Positions 1 through 12,043 of a stretch of 64,000 bases of DNA are shown here, piece after piece (position 1 is the stretch's first letter; each line of letters starts with the position of its first letter). A program made the position numbers and the translations under genes. Below the pieces are notes generated by a model. It ran no database searches. It had not been told where the DNA came from and saw nothing but the letters and a program-made list of their open reading frames with translations. This DNA comes from Lineus longissimus. Taxonomy: Eukaryota > Nemertea > Pilidiophora > Heteronemertea > Lineidae. The stretch is from the NCBI RefSeq assembly GCF_910592395.1, contig NC_088322.1:8675431-8739430 (forward strand), read 5' to 3'.

Positions 1-609
1 GATCTTCTGGGCTCGGGCAATGGTACAAATTTGGCTTGCCTTCAAGGGCTTGCAGACGCTTATCATCCTATCAATTGTCATGAAGACCAAGATCCACGCA
101 GATGTGTTGACCAGCCAATTCCCGCCAAAGGAGTACCCCTTGCAGAAGACGTCTCCCAGAGTGATTGCGACAGAAGGGTAGTGCGTGGTCGTCCATCTTA
201 AACCAGGCCACGCGAAGCTGTTAATGAGATCGTAGATTGCGAGAATTTTCATGTACCATGTTGTGCTGGCCTTGGAGTACTGCTGGCGGGACAACACCAA
301 CAGACTCAGTGAGTTGCCAAGCACCCCCAAAAACATAATCGTCGGGGGTCCATAGCGGACCGTTAGCATGTGGGAGTACATCAGACTCTCCAAGTATGGG
401 TCAACGACGACAGGGGGCGCTGTTGCAGCGATGTCCAAACTTCCCGGATCCTGAGTAACATTGCTCGGATGTGCTGTGTTCGACACTGGTTCGAATGTTG
501 CAGAGAATTCGTCGAAAAACGAACCCGTTGTTTCTGTGCTTGCGGCAGCTGCTAGGTTAAAAGGTAGCGCTGTTGTAACATTTTCTATGAATGTTGTAAT
601 ATTTTCCAT
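1..609 (-). CDS. Class A (rhodopsin-like) peptide-type GPCR, N-terminal half, cut by window edge
   Basis: An uninterrupted frame of 203 codons runs from ATG (609-607) to base 1, so the gene continues beyond the window. The extracellular N-terminus (about residues 1-80) has glycosylation sequons at N3, N10 and N50. TM1 contains GN (98-99) in LGVLGNSLSLLVL. TM2 has the conserved Asp in LAIYDLINS (D127). C156 is the usual extracellular-disulfide Cys before TM3. TM3 ends FMTIDRMISV with a DRM motif (180-182) in place of DRY, followed by CKPL. This layout is typical of invertebrate neuropeptide (FMRFamide/TRH-receptor-like) GPCRs at the plasma membrane. The ligand cannot be told. A good 3' splice site (pyrimidine-rich, CCAG at 646-643) lies about 33 bases before the ATG, so the 5'UTR is probably spliced. 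It resembles the GPCR at 56997-58214 in architecture but not closely in sequence. Confidence 0.85.
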   Translation of the reverse strand, partial: MENITTFIENVTTALPFNLAAAASTETTGSFFDEFSATFEPVSNTAHPSNVTQDPGSLDIAATAPPVVVDPYLESLMYSHMLTVRYGPPTIMFLGVLGNSLSLLVLSRQQYSKASTTWYMKILAIYDLINSFAWPGLRWTTTHYPSVAITLGDVFCKGYSFGGNWLVNTSAWILVFMTIDRMISVCKPLKASQICTIARAQKI

Positions 610-1135
610 GGCTGCTTCCGCGAAGGACTGAGGATCTTTGCCCTGGAAGGATACACAAAAAGTACGTGTCACATTGGTTCAATCAAAGGAATGATGAATA
701 TAAAAATCATGAGGAGATGTCCTGGTCAAAATCCTAGGTCGGGAGAAAGGGCAGCTCAAGACATTTGAATACTCAACACGAGTGGAGGGCAATTGTAATT
801 TCGTGCCCATTTTGCTGAAAAAAATGGTACATGTGCTGGGCTGGTCTCTGGCGTGCGCATGCGTAAGCTGATGACCCACCATCACTTTAAAGAAATTTTT
901 GATTCGAAGTGCGCATACGCCGCAAATAATGAAGTCGTACTTGAATACGACTTTATTACACCAAGTTAAGATGAGAGAAGAGTGATCATCTTGAAATAAT
1001 CCAAAAGATTTTTCGATGTGTGTCGATCGTCACAGGATTGGCGGACCTTACTCGAACATGTATAGTAGGGACTGAGGGAGTTTGTGCGAGCAGCAATATT
1101 GGGCAATGTTGGCGGCTGCCCAAACTCCTGGCAAT

Positions 1136-1335
1136 AATGGTTTTTGAGCCTTTGAAAACCCTTAAAAGAATTTTGGCTACAAATATTCACTCCGCAGAGA
1201 TTTTCGGTAAGATGAAGGACCTGATGGGTCTGAAAAGCCACTAAGAGTTTTTAATTTCGCTGAAACACCTCTGCGAGGTGCATTTTTGTGTGTGCCGAAA
1301 AACCCTTAAAGGTTTTTGAAAAGCTCAAAACCTTT
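1136..1335. mobile_element. MITE-like inverted-repeat element, family 1 (copy 1)
   Basis: The left end reads GGTTTTTGAGCCTTTGAAAA then CCCTTAAA. The right end, reverse-complemented, reads AAGGTTTTGAGCTTTTCAAA then AACCTTTAAGGG. This gives imperfect terminal inverted repeats of about 35-40 bases around a 120-base core with no ORF. A related copy lies at 24900-25040. The size and structure fit a degenerate non-autonomous DNA transposon; the superfamily is not identifiable. Confidence 0.55.
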
Positions 1336-4300
1336 ATTTCTATTGCGGGCAGTAGATAGTGAAGTTTAAAATATTTAAGGCAATCTATCCTATAAATAAG
1401 TGGCTACCTTTAAATATGAGTTCCGGAGTTGTAACATATTTCAAATCGTGTTGGTTTTTCTCTTTCTTGCTGGTTCTTCAAATGCGACGGGGTCTCTGTT
1501 CCGTATCGTGACCGGACGTCTATTTCCACGCCCTTGTTTTTGCGGCCCTTATAAACCATGCCCATGTTGTCGGTCATTAGCTCCCGTAATTAATGTCCTG
1601 ATCAATGTCGTGATTAGCAGATAGGGCGCAGACTCAGTCCATGTCAGTATCAGGATCATGGAGGCGGTGATAATTTGAATGGTAGACGTAGTTACTAATA
1701 AGATTTTTGTTGTATCTTTTCAGAGTATAATGGCCAATTTACTTACAAAATATGAAGCGATTGCTAATGACGCAGGTTTCGCAACACTACGAACGACGAA
1801 GTACGAACTACAAAGTACGAACTATCAAGTTCAGAGCATATTCATTTATGTGTCACTCTTAGATCAACTTCTATACTTAATAGTGGAACAAAGAGCCAGG
1901 AAAGTTCTTAAAAAGTCATTAAAATGCATTTCCATACTTTGTACTTCGTCGTCATTCATATGTATACGTCAGAGTTGCAGAACTTGCCTAATATCAAAAA
2001 TAAAAGAGGACCTCACTCGGGCCTGTGGCCCAACCAATTCCATTATGAACCTGACGCTGTTAGGCTTGTTTGTTTTCTTTTTCGCGGTGGCTAAAAGTAT
2101 CTGTTTGCCTAAGAAAAATAGGTTTTCTGGAAAAAAACAATCCTATTCAACATAATTGTATTTTACATCTCAGTCGTAGAGTTGGCGGTGCTCAGTACTA
2201 GTTTATACACGATTTCAGTGTCTCCTCTCCGGCATCTACAGGCTATCGTCCCTCCGTCGCTTGGTAGGTAGGAGACTTCGGCCTTTTAGCCCGGAACGAC
2301 AGTAGAAAGGTGTACTATTTTATAGTATTCGTTGTCAAATGTTTTCCCACCGAGGGGAATTATAAAATATACACAATTCTCCCACCAAGGGAAATATAAG
2401 ACTATGATAAAATGCTTCTAGCAAACTTTAAACGTGCTACAACACTAATAGTCGAACACAGTCTGTAAAACGCTGACTCAAGCTGACTGAAGCAACCTGA
2501 CCGCTAGTTAGGATTATGAATGACTTCGAACCTACGGATTCTGCCGAGATGACAAAGAAATAGTCCTAACTAGCAGGCAGATAGAAATGATAGCTAGCCA
2601 GTAAACATACTATACCGCTGAGGGTATTCTAAAGAGGGAAGGAGCATCAACAGCAAGGCCTCGTCCACGAAATAGATGTTGAATAGTTCATTCTTTGAAA
2701 GGATTCGGGAAAAGTGTCGGTGTTGGATATACACTCACCTTTGCTAATAGTGATCATTATCTCTTGCAATATCTTGACGTTTGCAACTGCATGCACAGCA
2801 GTGTTTGTTTTCCTTATGCGCAACATGTGATACTGATCGATCAGCACTGTAGCAGGGAGTTTTGATCAGTGACTTATACACAAAACTCGTCTTCTTTCCA
2901 CAGACTTTTATCCGTCGGCCTGAGTATGTATCAGTTTCTGTTCTCAAACTCCTCATTGACTGAAAACGATGACGTCCTGAAAATCTTACATTGCCAGATT
3001 GTCTACACCGAGTGTTTATCTGATATATACATCTGTTGTCAACAATGAGTTCTCACCTGTGTATCATGGTTGTCCCAAAACTACACATCAAAAAGAAAGA
3101 AGGAGTTTTCGCACGCATTCATATTATCTGGTATTTTTAAAAATGACAATAATACCGGGCCAACTCAAATGCAAAGTATCAAATACATCTGATTGAGCAT
3201 GATATCACATGTAAAATGAAAATAAGATTATCATGAATGGGAAGGAAAACCTCGAGTTCGTCATGTTAGAACAGGCTGCATGCATGGCCGGCATGTCGAG
3301 CATTGATATCACTAGCATATACCCATGGAGCGGGCAAAGTTGAAATGTAATATACATTAGTTAAATGGGCACGATGATTGAGCTACATTAAATTTCTAAC
3401 GTTACCGAAGTTTTATTAAAGGTTAAACACGAAATTAACTGCATTTAGGGACTTATTGCTGCTATCTACATGCAACCCCCAATAGATTGATTGGAGTACG
3501 CTATTTTGCACAATGCATTGAGACCAGTGACAGCAGGTCCTGTTCCAAATAAGGCCCTCACATATTAGGCATATCACCTACCCACTCCCGTACCCAATGC
3601 CACTGTCGGACCAAAGCCAGGCGCATGGAGAGATGCAGAACGCAATTCAAACTGACAACATCCGTCAGTAAAGAATAAAACAAAGAGCAAGCGCTGGCCA
3701 CTGTACATATTTTGTCCATCCTGGCATAACTGTTTATTGATACCCTGACTGCATGTTCCGATAGGCCACTCTGCAGAATTTGCCTTATCACTCAGGTCAG
3801 TGTTTCTCGAATAGAACTAAAATAGAACAGGCTAATCATTAATCTCCCTGCTAATACCCTGCACCATGGACCAGGTTGTATAGCACTACATACGTGCTGG
3901 GAGCTAATACTGATGTGGCAGGGAGAATATGCGTGAAGTTTGTGTATGCTTTTGAGAATGAGCGGAGCTCTCCAGTCGACGTGCTCTCTGAAAAGTTGTT
4001 ATTTATTCTAAAACCACGAAGATATTCGACGTATGACACCCTCAGTGACACTCTTACGTATGATCCAGACCTACGAACCCAAAGGTTGCAAGAATTCGAC
4101 GCATTTCCAAGGCCCAATTTTGAAACAAAAATTACCTCCTAAATAGCGGCCACAACGCGCATTATAGTATAGATTACATGTACATCTCGGTAACAATTAC
4201 TTGATGCCACCAGTTGTTAATACCCGATCCGTGTGTAATTGCTATCGATATAGAAATACGAGTCATGGATAGTGTCTCTAATATGAATTTATGACATTAT

Positions 4301-5404
4301 GTGTGGTATAAGACTACCTAAGAGTAAATCGTAAAATCTTCTACGCGTTACCTGCCAACATATTTCTAAATTGAGCTCTAAACGGGTGGTAATTTTGACT
4401 TTGTGTCAATCTAATCAAACTAGTTCTTATACGAATTGCAATGAATTCAAAAACCCAATTTATCCTGCTGCAACTGTGAAGGCAACCAATCACAAATTGC
4501 CATTTCATGCATTGCGACATTACATGTTAGTAGTACACTGCTCGACCAATTTTCATTCATACATTGCCGCATTACATGCAGCAACATACTCAACCAACTG
4601 TTATGCTGATATTTAATACGAAGAAGCAGGGAAAATATTGGCTTTAAATTCGATTCGATTGCTGGTTATTTGGCAGCTATTTTGAATTATGGCCGCCATC
4701 TCGGATTTGAGGCAAAATCCCGGCGTGTCCAAGGGAGTTTTAGATAGAGTATGATGCAGGTCCACAAAATCACGGAGAAACTCTTAACTGAAAAACATGG
4801 CCCGTTTTTCTTGGTTTAGCCCTGTCTTTTATACAATATAGCTCCCACAAGCGGTCGTTTCCAAGGAGTTGTGGGCGCTTTAAGGGTGCAACTGGTAGGG
4901 CATGCAAATGTATGCTAGTAGTTGATGAGTAGTTGGTACAAGTGTAGAAGTCCTGATGCATCCAACACCCACACTCGAGAACCCAAGCTTTGTAGTTATA
5001 CCTTAGTGAAGCCAGGAAGTGTATAGCTAGTCAAGTGTAGTTTCGTACAATATCCGTTTCTGGTCAGCACATGATAGCGTACTTTAACACAGCCTCTCGG
5101 CATCTAGCCACGATTATATCTGTAACAGTCGCCCTATCAGATAACCAATAACTTTCGACATCCATATTGTCGAACTTGTTGAAAGCTGAAATTCCCGTAT
5201 TTGTCTTGGCCACTCAATGATGGTTGTAAAGTGAGGTTCGTGTCGTATTCTCTCCGACTGCTCATGTATAACATATGCACCCTAGATTGCAGCCCTTGCG
5301 CAGAGGAGTTGAACGATCTGAAACCAGAATCATACGTACTCGTTCACTGCTCCGTATTCAGATACCCCAGGTTGTGACCCGCGCACAGATATTGACAGAT
5401 GAGG

Positions 5405-5430
5405 TCACGTGATGACGTCAGGTCATGTGA
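5405..5430. promoter_or_regulatory. Abutting palindromic E-box and CRE sites, candidate promoter element
   Basis: TCACGTGA (5405-5412) directly abuts TGACGTCA (5413-5420), followed by TCATGTGA (5423-5430). The first is a perfect palindromic CACGTG E-box (bHLH-Zip type), the second a perfect CRE (bZIP type), and the third a CATGTG variant. They lie about 590 bases upstream of the metalloprotease start codon, so promoter function is plausible but is inference from motif and position only. Confidence 0.35.
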
Positions 5431-6009
5431 CATAGGTGGGATGGTCAAGAGTGCGCGAAATGCCACCACGCGGTCATTTGTTTGGTTGTTGGTTTTTTGT
5501 GGCTTTCAATGGACTTAGCTTACCTATCTTTTTGGTACATCAGAACACCAGAGCTATCAATGCCAGAAAATTCTTGGAAAACATTTGTACTCTGCACCTA
5601 ACTGTTGGAAGGCACATAAAAATCTGGATATCAATTTTTCGTAGCAGGATTGCGCACATGTGACAACCCATCACCTTTCTTAGTTGATTAGAATTAGTAG
5701 TAACAGCAATTTTTAGCACAATGTCTTCCAAATAAACTTTAAAACGTTTCGTTTTCTTGAATCAAACACCTGCATTGAAGTGGCCTTTGAGCACGACATC
5801 TTTGGGAACTATTTCGAGTGTCCCTACGCGGTGTAGAAAGATGCGCATGTGTACAACATGCACATGACAACACATGTGCGCATGTGGCGTTGTGCACTTA
5901 GCAGACTGCACTGCGCGAGACTGGATGTCCTATTGGATGCTTCACTGCCCTGTGAAATTAAAAGTGATAAGAGGCGACGGCCACAAAGTGCAGCCAGCTT
6001 GCCTCAAGG

Positions 6010-9000
6010 ATGCAGGGACTATTAGGAGTACTGATGATGGCGGTTTTTTCTCAGCTCGGTTCGGGTAAGTCCACTCTAGTTTTCATTAAATTTGCTATGT
6101 CTTTTTCAAGTTTGCCGCTTTTGTCCGCAATTTGTTAGTTCTATCCTAGTCGCGTTAATTTGTTATCCGGTATTGTTCAGGGGAGTGTACTAGCGAAGGG
6201 CAACGGGTGACAAAAGTCCCCGAAAAAATGTGTTTTAACCGTTATTCTTGCAGAAAAAATTCAAAAAATGTCATTTTGGCCCCTCCCCGCCAGAGAACCC
6301 ATTGAACCCTTCCGAGACCAAACAGGCTTCCTACGTCCCTGTTGTCAGTTGCTCACACCCATAGACAGACTTCAGGGCTACAGCAGCAACGTGAAACACA
6401 ATTTGTGCTCTTTTTTTGTTATATTCTTCGATCCCAGTGATAGTGTAACACACTACCCTTAAATATTGCCCCGACCGACTTGCCCCGACTTACATATCTG
6501 AGCTCATTTCATCCTTCGACCCCGGGCGATCCCTGAGGTCTGAAGACAGCTGTCTCCTTAGGCAATGTTGGGATCCCCAGGTATCGCCTGGAGACGTACG
6601 GAGCTAGGTAGGAACTTCCTTGTGCAGGCTGCCAGACTTTGGAACAAACTCAGTGGCTGAGACTGTTGGCATTTTCAGGCATGGGCTAAAACCCCATCTG
6701 TTCAGACGATGATTTTAAACACCGCATTAGAGAAACTCTTAGGATTTTTCGGTATAGAAATGTGTGTAAAATGTAAATGTAATAAAGTGAAAACTTGATT
6801 CAGTTTCAATTTCAATTCAAAATATGTGAATATCAACCCGTGAGCCATCGTTCATACTTAGTTGTATGAGTGATCGAAAAAAGTTCCAGAGCAAGTCGTC
6901 GAAAGGTACCATACCCACATCGTACTTCGTCGTAATGGTTATGAACCCTCCCTTTTGTAAGGGTTATGAAACCTGCCTAATTAATTTCCGCCAGACTCGT
7001 AAATCATGTACTTAGTGGTCCGAGCAATAAGTCTTCGATAAAGTACATTAAATACTTCGTAAGGGTCTGTGCAGTTAGTCATCAAGTCGAATTCATATCC
7101 GCGACACTCATAAGTCGGCTTCTCTAATATTCACTTGGTAGCACCAGAGTTTTTCAAATAGACTCTGCTAGCACGTAGAATCATATCAGGGACGCTTCGA
7201 AAACTGTCGTCCGTACATCGTCGTTTGAAGCTCCTCGTAGGGTTGTGAAAAATGCCTACCAGGAAGACCTCGCTGGAGAATATGATATGATGGCCGAGTT
7301 CTTTTACATTGGTGAATAGTATTCAACGATCTTTTTTGGAGACCACCACTTCTAAAAATTGAAGACGCACTTGTTAATGTGATTACAGTAGTTCGTGCTT
7401 ACGTGATGATTGTATTGGAAATTAAGGAACCTCCGATTTCGTTAAATTTTGAGGTCCTGGAAATGAAAATTATCTAGGTTAATTCTTAATTCGATTTCAA
7501 CGCGCTCATGTGCCTTGCCAAAATAATGATTATTATCTATATGTGTTTAAAAGGAACACTAATTCATTAGTTTGAGAACAGTGTAGATATTTGATATCAA
7601 GATATTAAGTTAAACACATTATTTATTCAAGTTTTAATAATTTTAACTTAATAAATTCTTCCATTGCCTATGTACTATTGAAAACATCTGATGTCGGCCC
7701 TCAGCCTACCGATTTTACCCCTGATGTCAAGGAGGTGGACCGGAGGGAGCCGAGTGAACAATACTGCACGCCTTGCGACTCAGTAGGACCTTTTTATTAT
7801 TTTCAGCTGGGAAAATTCGCCTTGGATTCTTCGTAACATCAAAGGAAGCGGCTGCTTATGAAAAGTTCAGCAAACATTACAGTTGGGACACTTTAGTAAA
7901 CAGTCTAAAGACGGTTACGAAAGATAAGGTAGGGTGGAAGTCGTTTATAGCTGGGTAATAATAGTGATATTTTCTCGAAACCACCCCCAACTTGCGAAAA
8001 AAGGCCAACAGATATGCCACGTATATACTACTGAAATTTATAAGTTATGCTCCGGGTGCGCCCGCCTGACTTACACTTTGGACGCTTTTGGAAAAAAACC
8101 AGCATATGGCCGTGCCAAAAATGTGCTATTTTGCATGTTCTTTGGCGTAACAAAGACTATTTTCCATTCTCTATATGTTGGCAGCCTTGCAAGCTTTTTT
8201 CCTGCAAACGGTTAGCTGTATTTGCCACAAACAGTACACGCCTTTAGTGATAAACAGCTTCGCAATATAAAAGTGTCTAAATGGACCACTTTTCTAGCAT
8301 AACGTATCATTCCGCGCCTTTATTGACAACCCAACAGCATTTTCTCTCATACAATTGGCGCTAATCATTTTGTCTTCTTTTTATATACAATTACGAAGAA
8401 TACAATGTTTGTCATGTCTTTTGTGCAAATAGTATTGTTGGAATGATATACCAATACATCCTACCTGTCAGGGTAACATATGGTTTGCTGATACTCTAGC
8501 TTTGCCGATCGAAGACCGCTTCATTACTTGTTACTACGAAATCGACACAAATCCCAGGCCAGAAGCTGACGTCATGATATTTCATTGACGGAAAAAATAC
8601 CCAGCATCGTATTGTATACCATTGTTCGCTTTTATTCAAGCTTCTTCAGGGTAAACTATTTACTACAAAAAAAGTTGACGTCATGGCCATCAAACAGATT
8701 TGTACTGTTGATGTCGACAAACCATTTTCTATCTAATTTGCCGCTTTGAATGCCAATGGACGACGAGGTTCGTAAATGTCGTTCTTTGACTTCCATATTC
8801 AGAAACGGTGTCAGATCTGTGAAACTAGAGTATTCAACTGTTGTCGCTTTTTTCTCTCCCTTCAGCTTCAAACTGCCTTGTCTAAGAAATCTTCGTTTCC
8901 TTACGACATGGAGATTGAGGTCACGATGGTCGAAGTAGTGGACAGCAAATTTTCAGACCCGGTGAGTGAACTGGTTTTATGGTGTCCGACTCAAGGCGTA

Positions 9001-12000
9001 GGTTACAACCCCGGTACTGCCACGGCTTTGTCCACCTTACAAGACTAGGCCAGGCGAGCCTTGTTGGCCCCAGTTTCTTGGTACCCCGAAATACGTTCCG
9101 CAAATACGTGAAAAGTGTCAGTTAACTTGTTGTACGACCCCACGTTACATGCAAAGTGCTTTCAGACAGATTCGGATCAGTATATAATGCACTCGATACA
9201 TATCGACAAGAATGGTCTTAGTTTTTGTAACAAGCGAAGTATTGAATACATGCCAAAGGATTTCTTGATATGTAAGGCCTCCCCTCGAGTACACCCAGCA
9301 TTGCTTTTCATAAAGCACTCTCCGTCTACGGGGCGCTGCATCCGCTATGAGATTTGTATTGGTAACAACCCTGCTGACGATGGCGCTAAACTTGTGCCCT
9401 GATTGGCTGCGTCGTTACGCTAGAACGCCGCGTTACTGATTCGTCCACGATTTTTCTGGCCTGTAGGATTTTCGTCAGGGTTCTGTGAAGCCACGCCCTA
9501 GCTTGAGAGAATCGCTACTACTTACACTATACCGGATATGAAAAAACTTTGTGTGCATTTACGTCAGAATAATTGTTCTTTTATATTCAATTTCCTCTTT
9601 TCAGTGGATCGAGAGGACCGGGAAGAATTACTTTACCGGTGTTATTGACTTCTGTAAATACGCCAAGCAACGTGGATCTTTCGATATCGGAGTTCTAGTA
9701 TTCGGGTAAGAAAGTTAGTTAGTTGCCGTGCGAGGCTCATTCTATATCTGAGTTTCGATATTTGGGTCAGAGTATAGTTGGCTGTAGTGCGAGGCTCATT
9801 TTGTATCAGAGTCTTGTTATTTGGGTCAGAATGGTAGCTCATTCTATACCGGTCTGTATCGGAGTTTCGATATTTGTGATTTTTGTCAACTTCCCCGTCC
9901 TCATCGGCTGATCGGTGTGTATTCGGATACCTCTTGTCTTCACCTAGTTTTGGATATCGACTGGTGATATGGCAGGACAATCGCTTCTGGTTGAAAACCC
10001 GTTTTTTTTCCACAGCGTATCAGATACGGGATTGGGGTACGTCCAACGGTAATACTTAACATGCCTAAGGGCGTATCCCATACACTTTAAGTCTGAGGTA
10101 TAGACTACACCCAGGATACTAGAATCTAAAATTTTAACTTTCCATTTTTAGAACGGAGGAGGGAAAAGCCTACCGGCCCCGTGAGTATTTCTTTGTAGCA
10201 TTCCTTTCGTCATGTGAACATCAATCAGGACGGCAACAAAATATGCAAACTGCACGTACATGTACACAATATATAAATACACACACACTCGAGCATACGC
10301 CGCATAACGCCGCATTACGCACATTTCTGAGCGTACGCCAAACTTAGCTGAGCACCTTATGAGGTAAACGCCGGTAAATATTTTTTTTGCGTTTCAGTGC
10401 CGCGCAAACAGTCGATTTTGGTTTCTTCGACATGCAACAGCTGAGCTATCGCATGTTATGATCGATATATATAATCAAGATAGCTGGTCTCCGTGTAGCC
10501 GCAGTGTAGCAGTCGCATACGATCATGACCACTGGTCGCAGTGACAAAAATCATTCGTTTGCGGTGTGCTTGAATCCTTTCTTTCCTTTAAGCTTTTGGC
10601 TTTACAATGAACAGTGAGGCCTGCAGCGAAAGAAACATGAACTGCATCCACATCTATGGCCAGTTTCAGAAACTCTACAGGAAGGAGGTGTTGTGGTACC
10701 GGTTGCTAGCTCATGAGATAGGCCACCAGTGAGTATTTACTAACTTAATGCCTTGTTGATCGCACACCATTTCATTTAAATCAGTTTGGAAAATGGCATG
10801 TACAGCCGTATCTATTGCAGAATGATCGAACTGCAAGTGGCCTAGTGTCTGTTTAAAAAGAACATACTTATGTGTACGTACAGCTTGAGCAAATTGATAT
10901 GCACATATATCTATATTCCAGGATGGGCGCCAAAGAAGGAACACGAAACAAGATGGACCCATGCTATGACGTCATGTCCGGGACCCCGTGGCGACTCAAG
11001 GAGCCCTCCCTGTGGAAAAGCTGCTCAAAGAAAAGGATAGAAGAGGTTGCGGGGTAAGTGAGGGGAAAATATGGTTATTAGGGGAACTAGCTTCTTCGAG
11101 CATGTTGGTAAAATACCCCTCTTATGGCCAGACCACAGATAGAGGCACAGAAGATTAATTTTTTATCAGCATCAGCATTAGGAGAGGAGTTAGAAGGAGT
11201 CAGAAGAAGTAATATGTGGGTAAGGCAATAGGGAGGTCTTAATTCTTCGTTTCGTCAGCAGCAGTTTGGCATAGGAACTGTGACCTACTGGTGGGACGTC
11301 CGCTTAAAGAGATGGAAGCGCGAGTATTGTGGTTAACGTTAGAGTGCTATTGAGTGTTGCGGTTGTTTGGGACAGTAGAGTCTTAGTGGTTTGACAATGA
11401 GTTTGTGTTAGTATAGTATTTCGATAGATGTTTTGTAGAATTGGAAAATCGAAATTTGCAACTCTTGAGACCAACCCCGTTCGAAAATTTAAGATATGAT
11501 TCTTATAAGATTCTTATGTCAGATCTTCCTCAATTTTATGTATGTCTCATGTACATTCGACACAATAATCTCATAAGATTCTTAGTTTTAACTAAAAGAT
11601 CTCAACTAAGATTCTTACAAGAATCTTGTAATGAATGTACATGAACATCTACACGAAACTTTATTACTGAGAACATTTTAGGAAAGTTATTTGGATTTTC
11701 TACCTGCACAGTTGAAATTGGTGCTTGCCAAGGTTCATTTTCATTATTTCTCTGTTATCAATGATGCTATACCGGGAATACATTCGTTAGTCTTGAGACG
11801 AAAGAAGAATACGCGGGGGGGGGGTCATTTCCAGCCAAAGATTCACAATTTTTTTCGTGGCCCTCAAAGTCATTGACGAAAATTGTTAAATTTTGTCGAG
11901 TCGACGAAACATAAAAAACCATTAATGACCAACCTTGGAGATTTATTGAAATGATTATGTGTATGCAATAGGTCAGAAATACTTTTTCACCAACGATGTT

Positions 12001-12043
12001 TTTCACCTCTTTCAGCCTTGGCAAACAAAGTGCCTCAAGGTAA
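6010..12043 (+). CDS. Secreted single-domain M12B (reprolysin/ADAM-like) metalloprotease, 8 exons, 232 aa
   Basis: Exons: 6010-6064, 7807-7928, 8866-8961, 9605-9705, 10152-10180, 10593-10728, 10922-11053 and 12016-12043. All have GT-AG borders and consistent phases, and the total of 699 nt is divisible by three. Residues 1-18 (MQGLLGVLMMAVFSQLGS) are a signal peptide. The catalytic fold follows at once, with no visible prodomain, disintegrin or thrombospondin module. FDIGVLVFG (117-125) matches the central strand of reprolysins. LLAHEIGHQMG (172-182) is the zinc helix, with H175, catalytic E176 and H179. The third ligand position (+10) is E185 rather than His. CYDVMSG (194-200) is the Met-turn (M198). 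SLWKSCSKKRIEEV (209-222) matches the W-x-x-C-S end of ADAM/ADAMTS catalytic domains. The last exon adds eight residues; it is the least certain part, because reading through the exon-7 donor would stop at once. Probable role: an extracellular protease or an inactive relative. Confidence 0.75.
6497..6822 (+). mobile_element. Degenerate 3' end of a CR1/L2-like non-LTR retrotransposon
   Basis: Broken reading frames reproduce the C-terminus of a LINE reverse transcriptase ORF: PRYRLETYGAR, then after a frameshift NFLVQAARLWNKL, then ETVGIFRHGLKPHLFRR. A 3' tail follows with AATAAA (about 6780) and TTCAAT-type short repeats, as CR1/L2 elements have. Frameshifts and stops show it is dead. It lies in intron 1 of the metalloprotease gene. 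Confidence 0.7.
9686..9905 (+). repeat. Intronic ~60-bp tandem repeat derived from the exon 4 / donor junction
   Basis: The end of exon 4 and its donor (GATATCGGAGTTC...TTCGGGTAAGAA) is repeated downstream at about 60-base spacing: ATATCTGAGTTTCGATATTT then GGGTCAGA (from about 9747), TATCAGAGTC...TTTGGGTCAGA (from about 9807) and a partial fourth copy (from about 9864). Units also share GTGCGAGGCTCATT. In the copies GGGTAAG has become GGGTCAG, which weakens or removes the decoy donors. The first unit still contains functional exon sequence. Confidence 0.7.

Larger units (their letters stand above)
610..6009. other. Spacer between GPCR 5' end and metalloprotease; no trusted gene
   Basis: No recognisable protein was found. 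Contents: 5' flank of the minus-strand GPCR; an inverted-repeat element at 1136-1335; an imperfect 52-bp tandem duplication at about 4506-4600; and an E-box/CRE cluster at 5405-5430 upstream of the next gene. Frames such as 1679-2155, 3876-4142 and 3851-4117 show no domain, and the last two overlap on opposite strands. A short frame starting at 2044 begins with a plausible signal peptide (MNLTLLGLFVFFFAVAKS) but ends after 36 codons without a convincing donor. Confidence 0.5.

Noticed and set aside
1400-1624. Frame with a hydrophobic start and a Cys-rich end (PRPCFCGPYKPCPCC), preceded by TATAAATA
   Set aside because: It has no ATG in frame, is preceded directly by a stop, and has no convincing splice sites; probably chance.
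1679-2155. 158-codon frame
   Set aside because: No domain and AT-driven composition; only its last 36 codons look like a signal peptide, without a donor to extend it.
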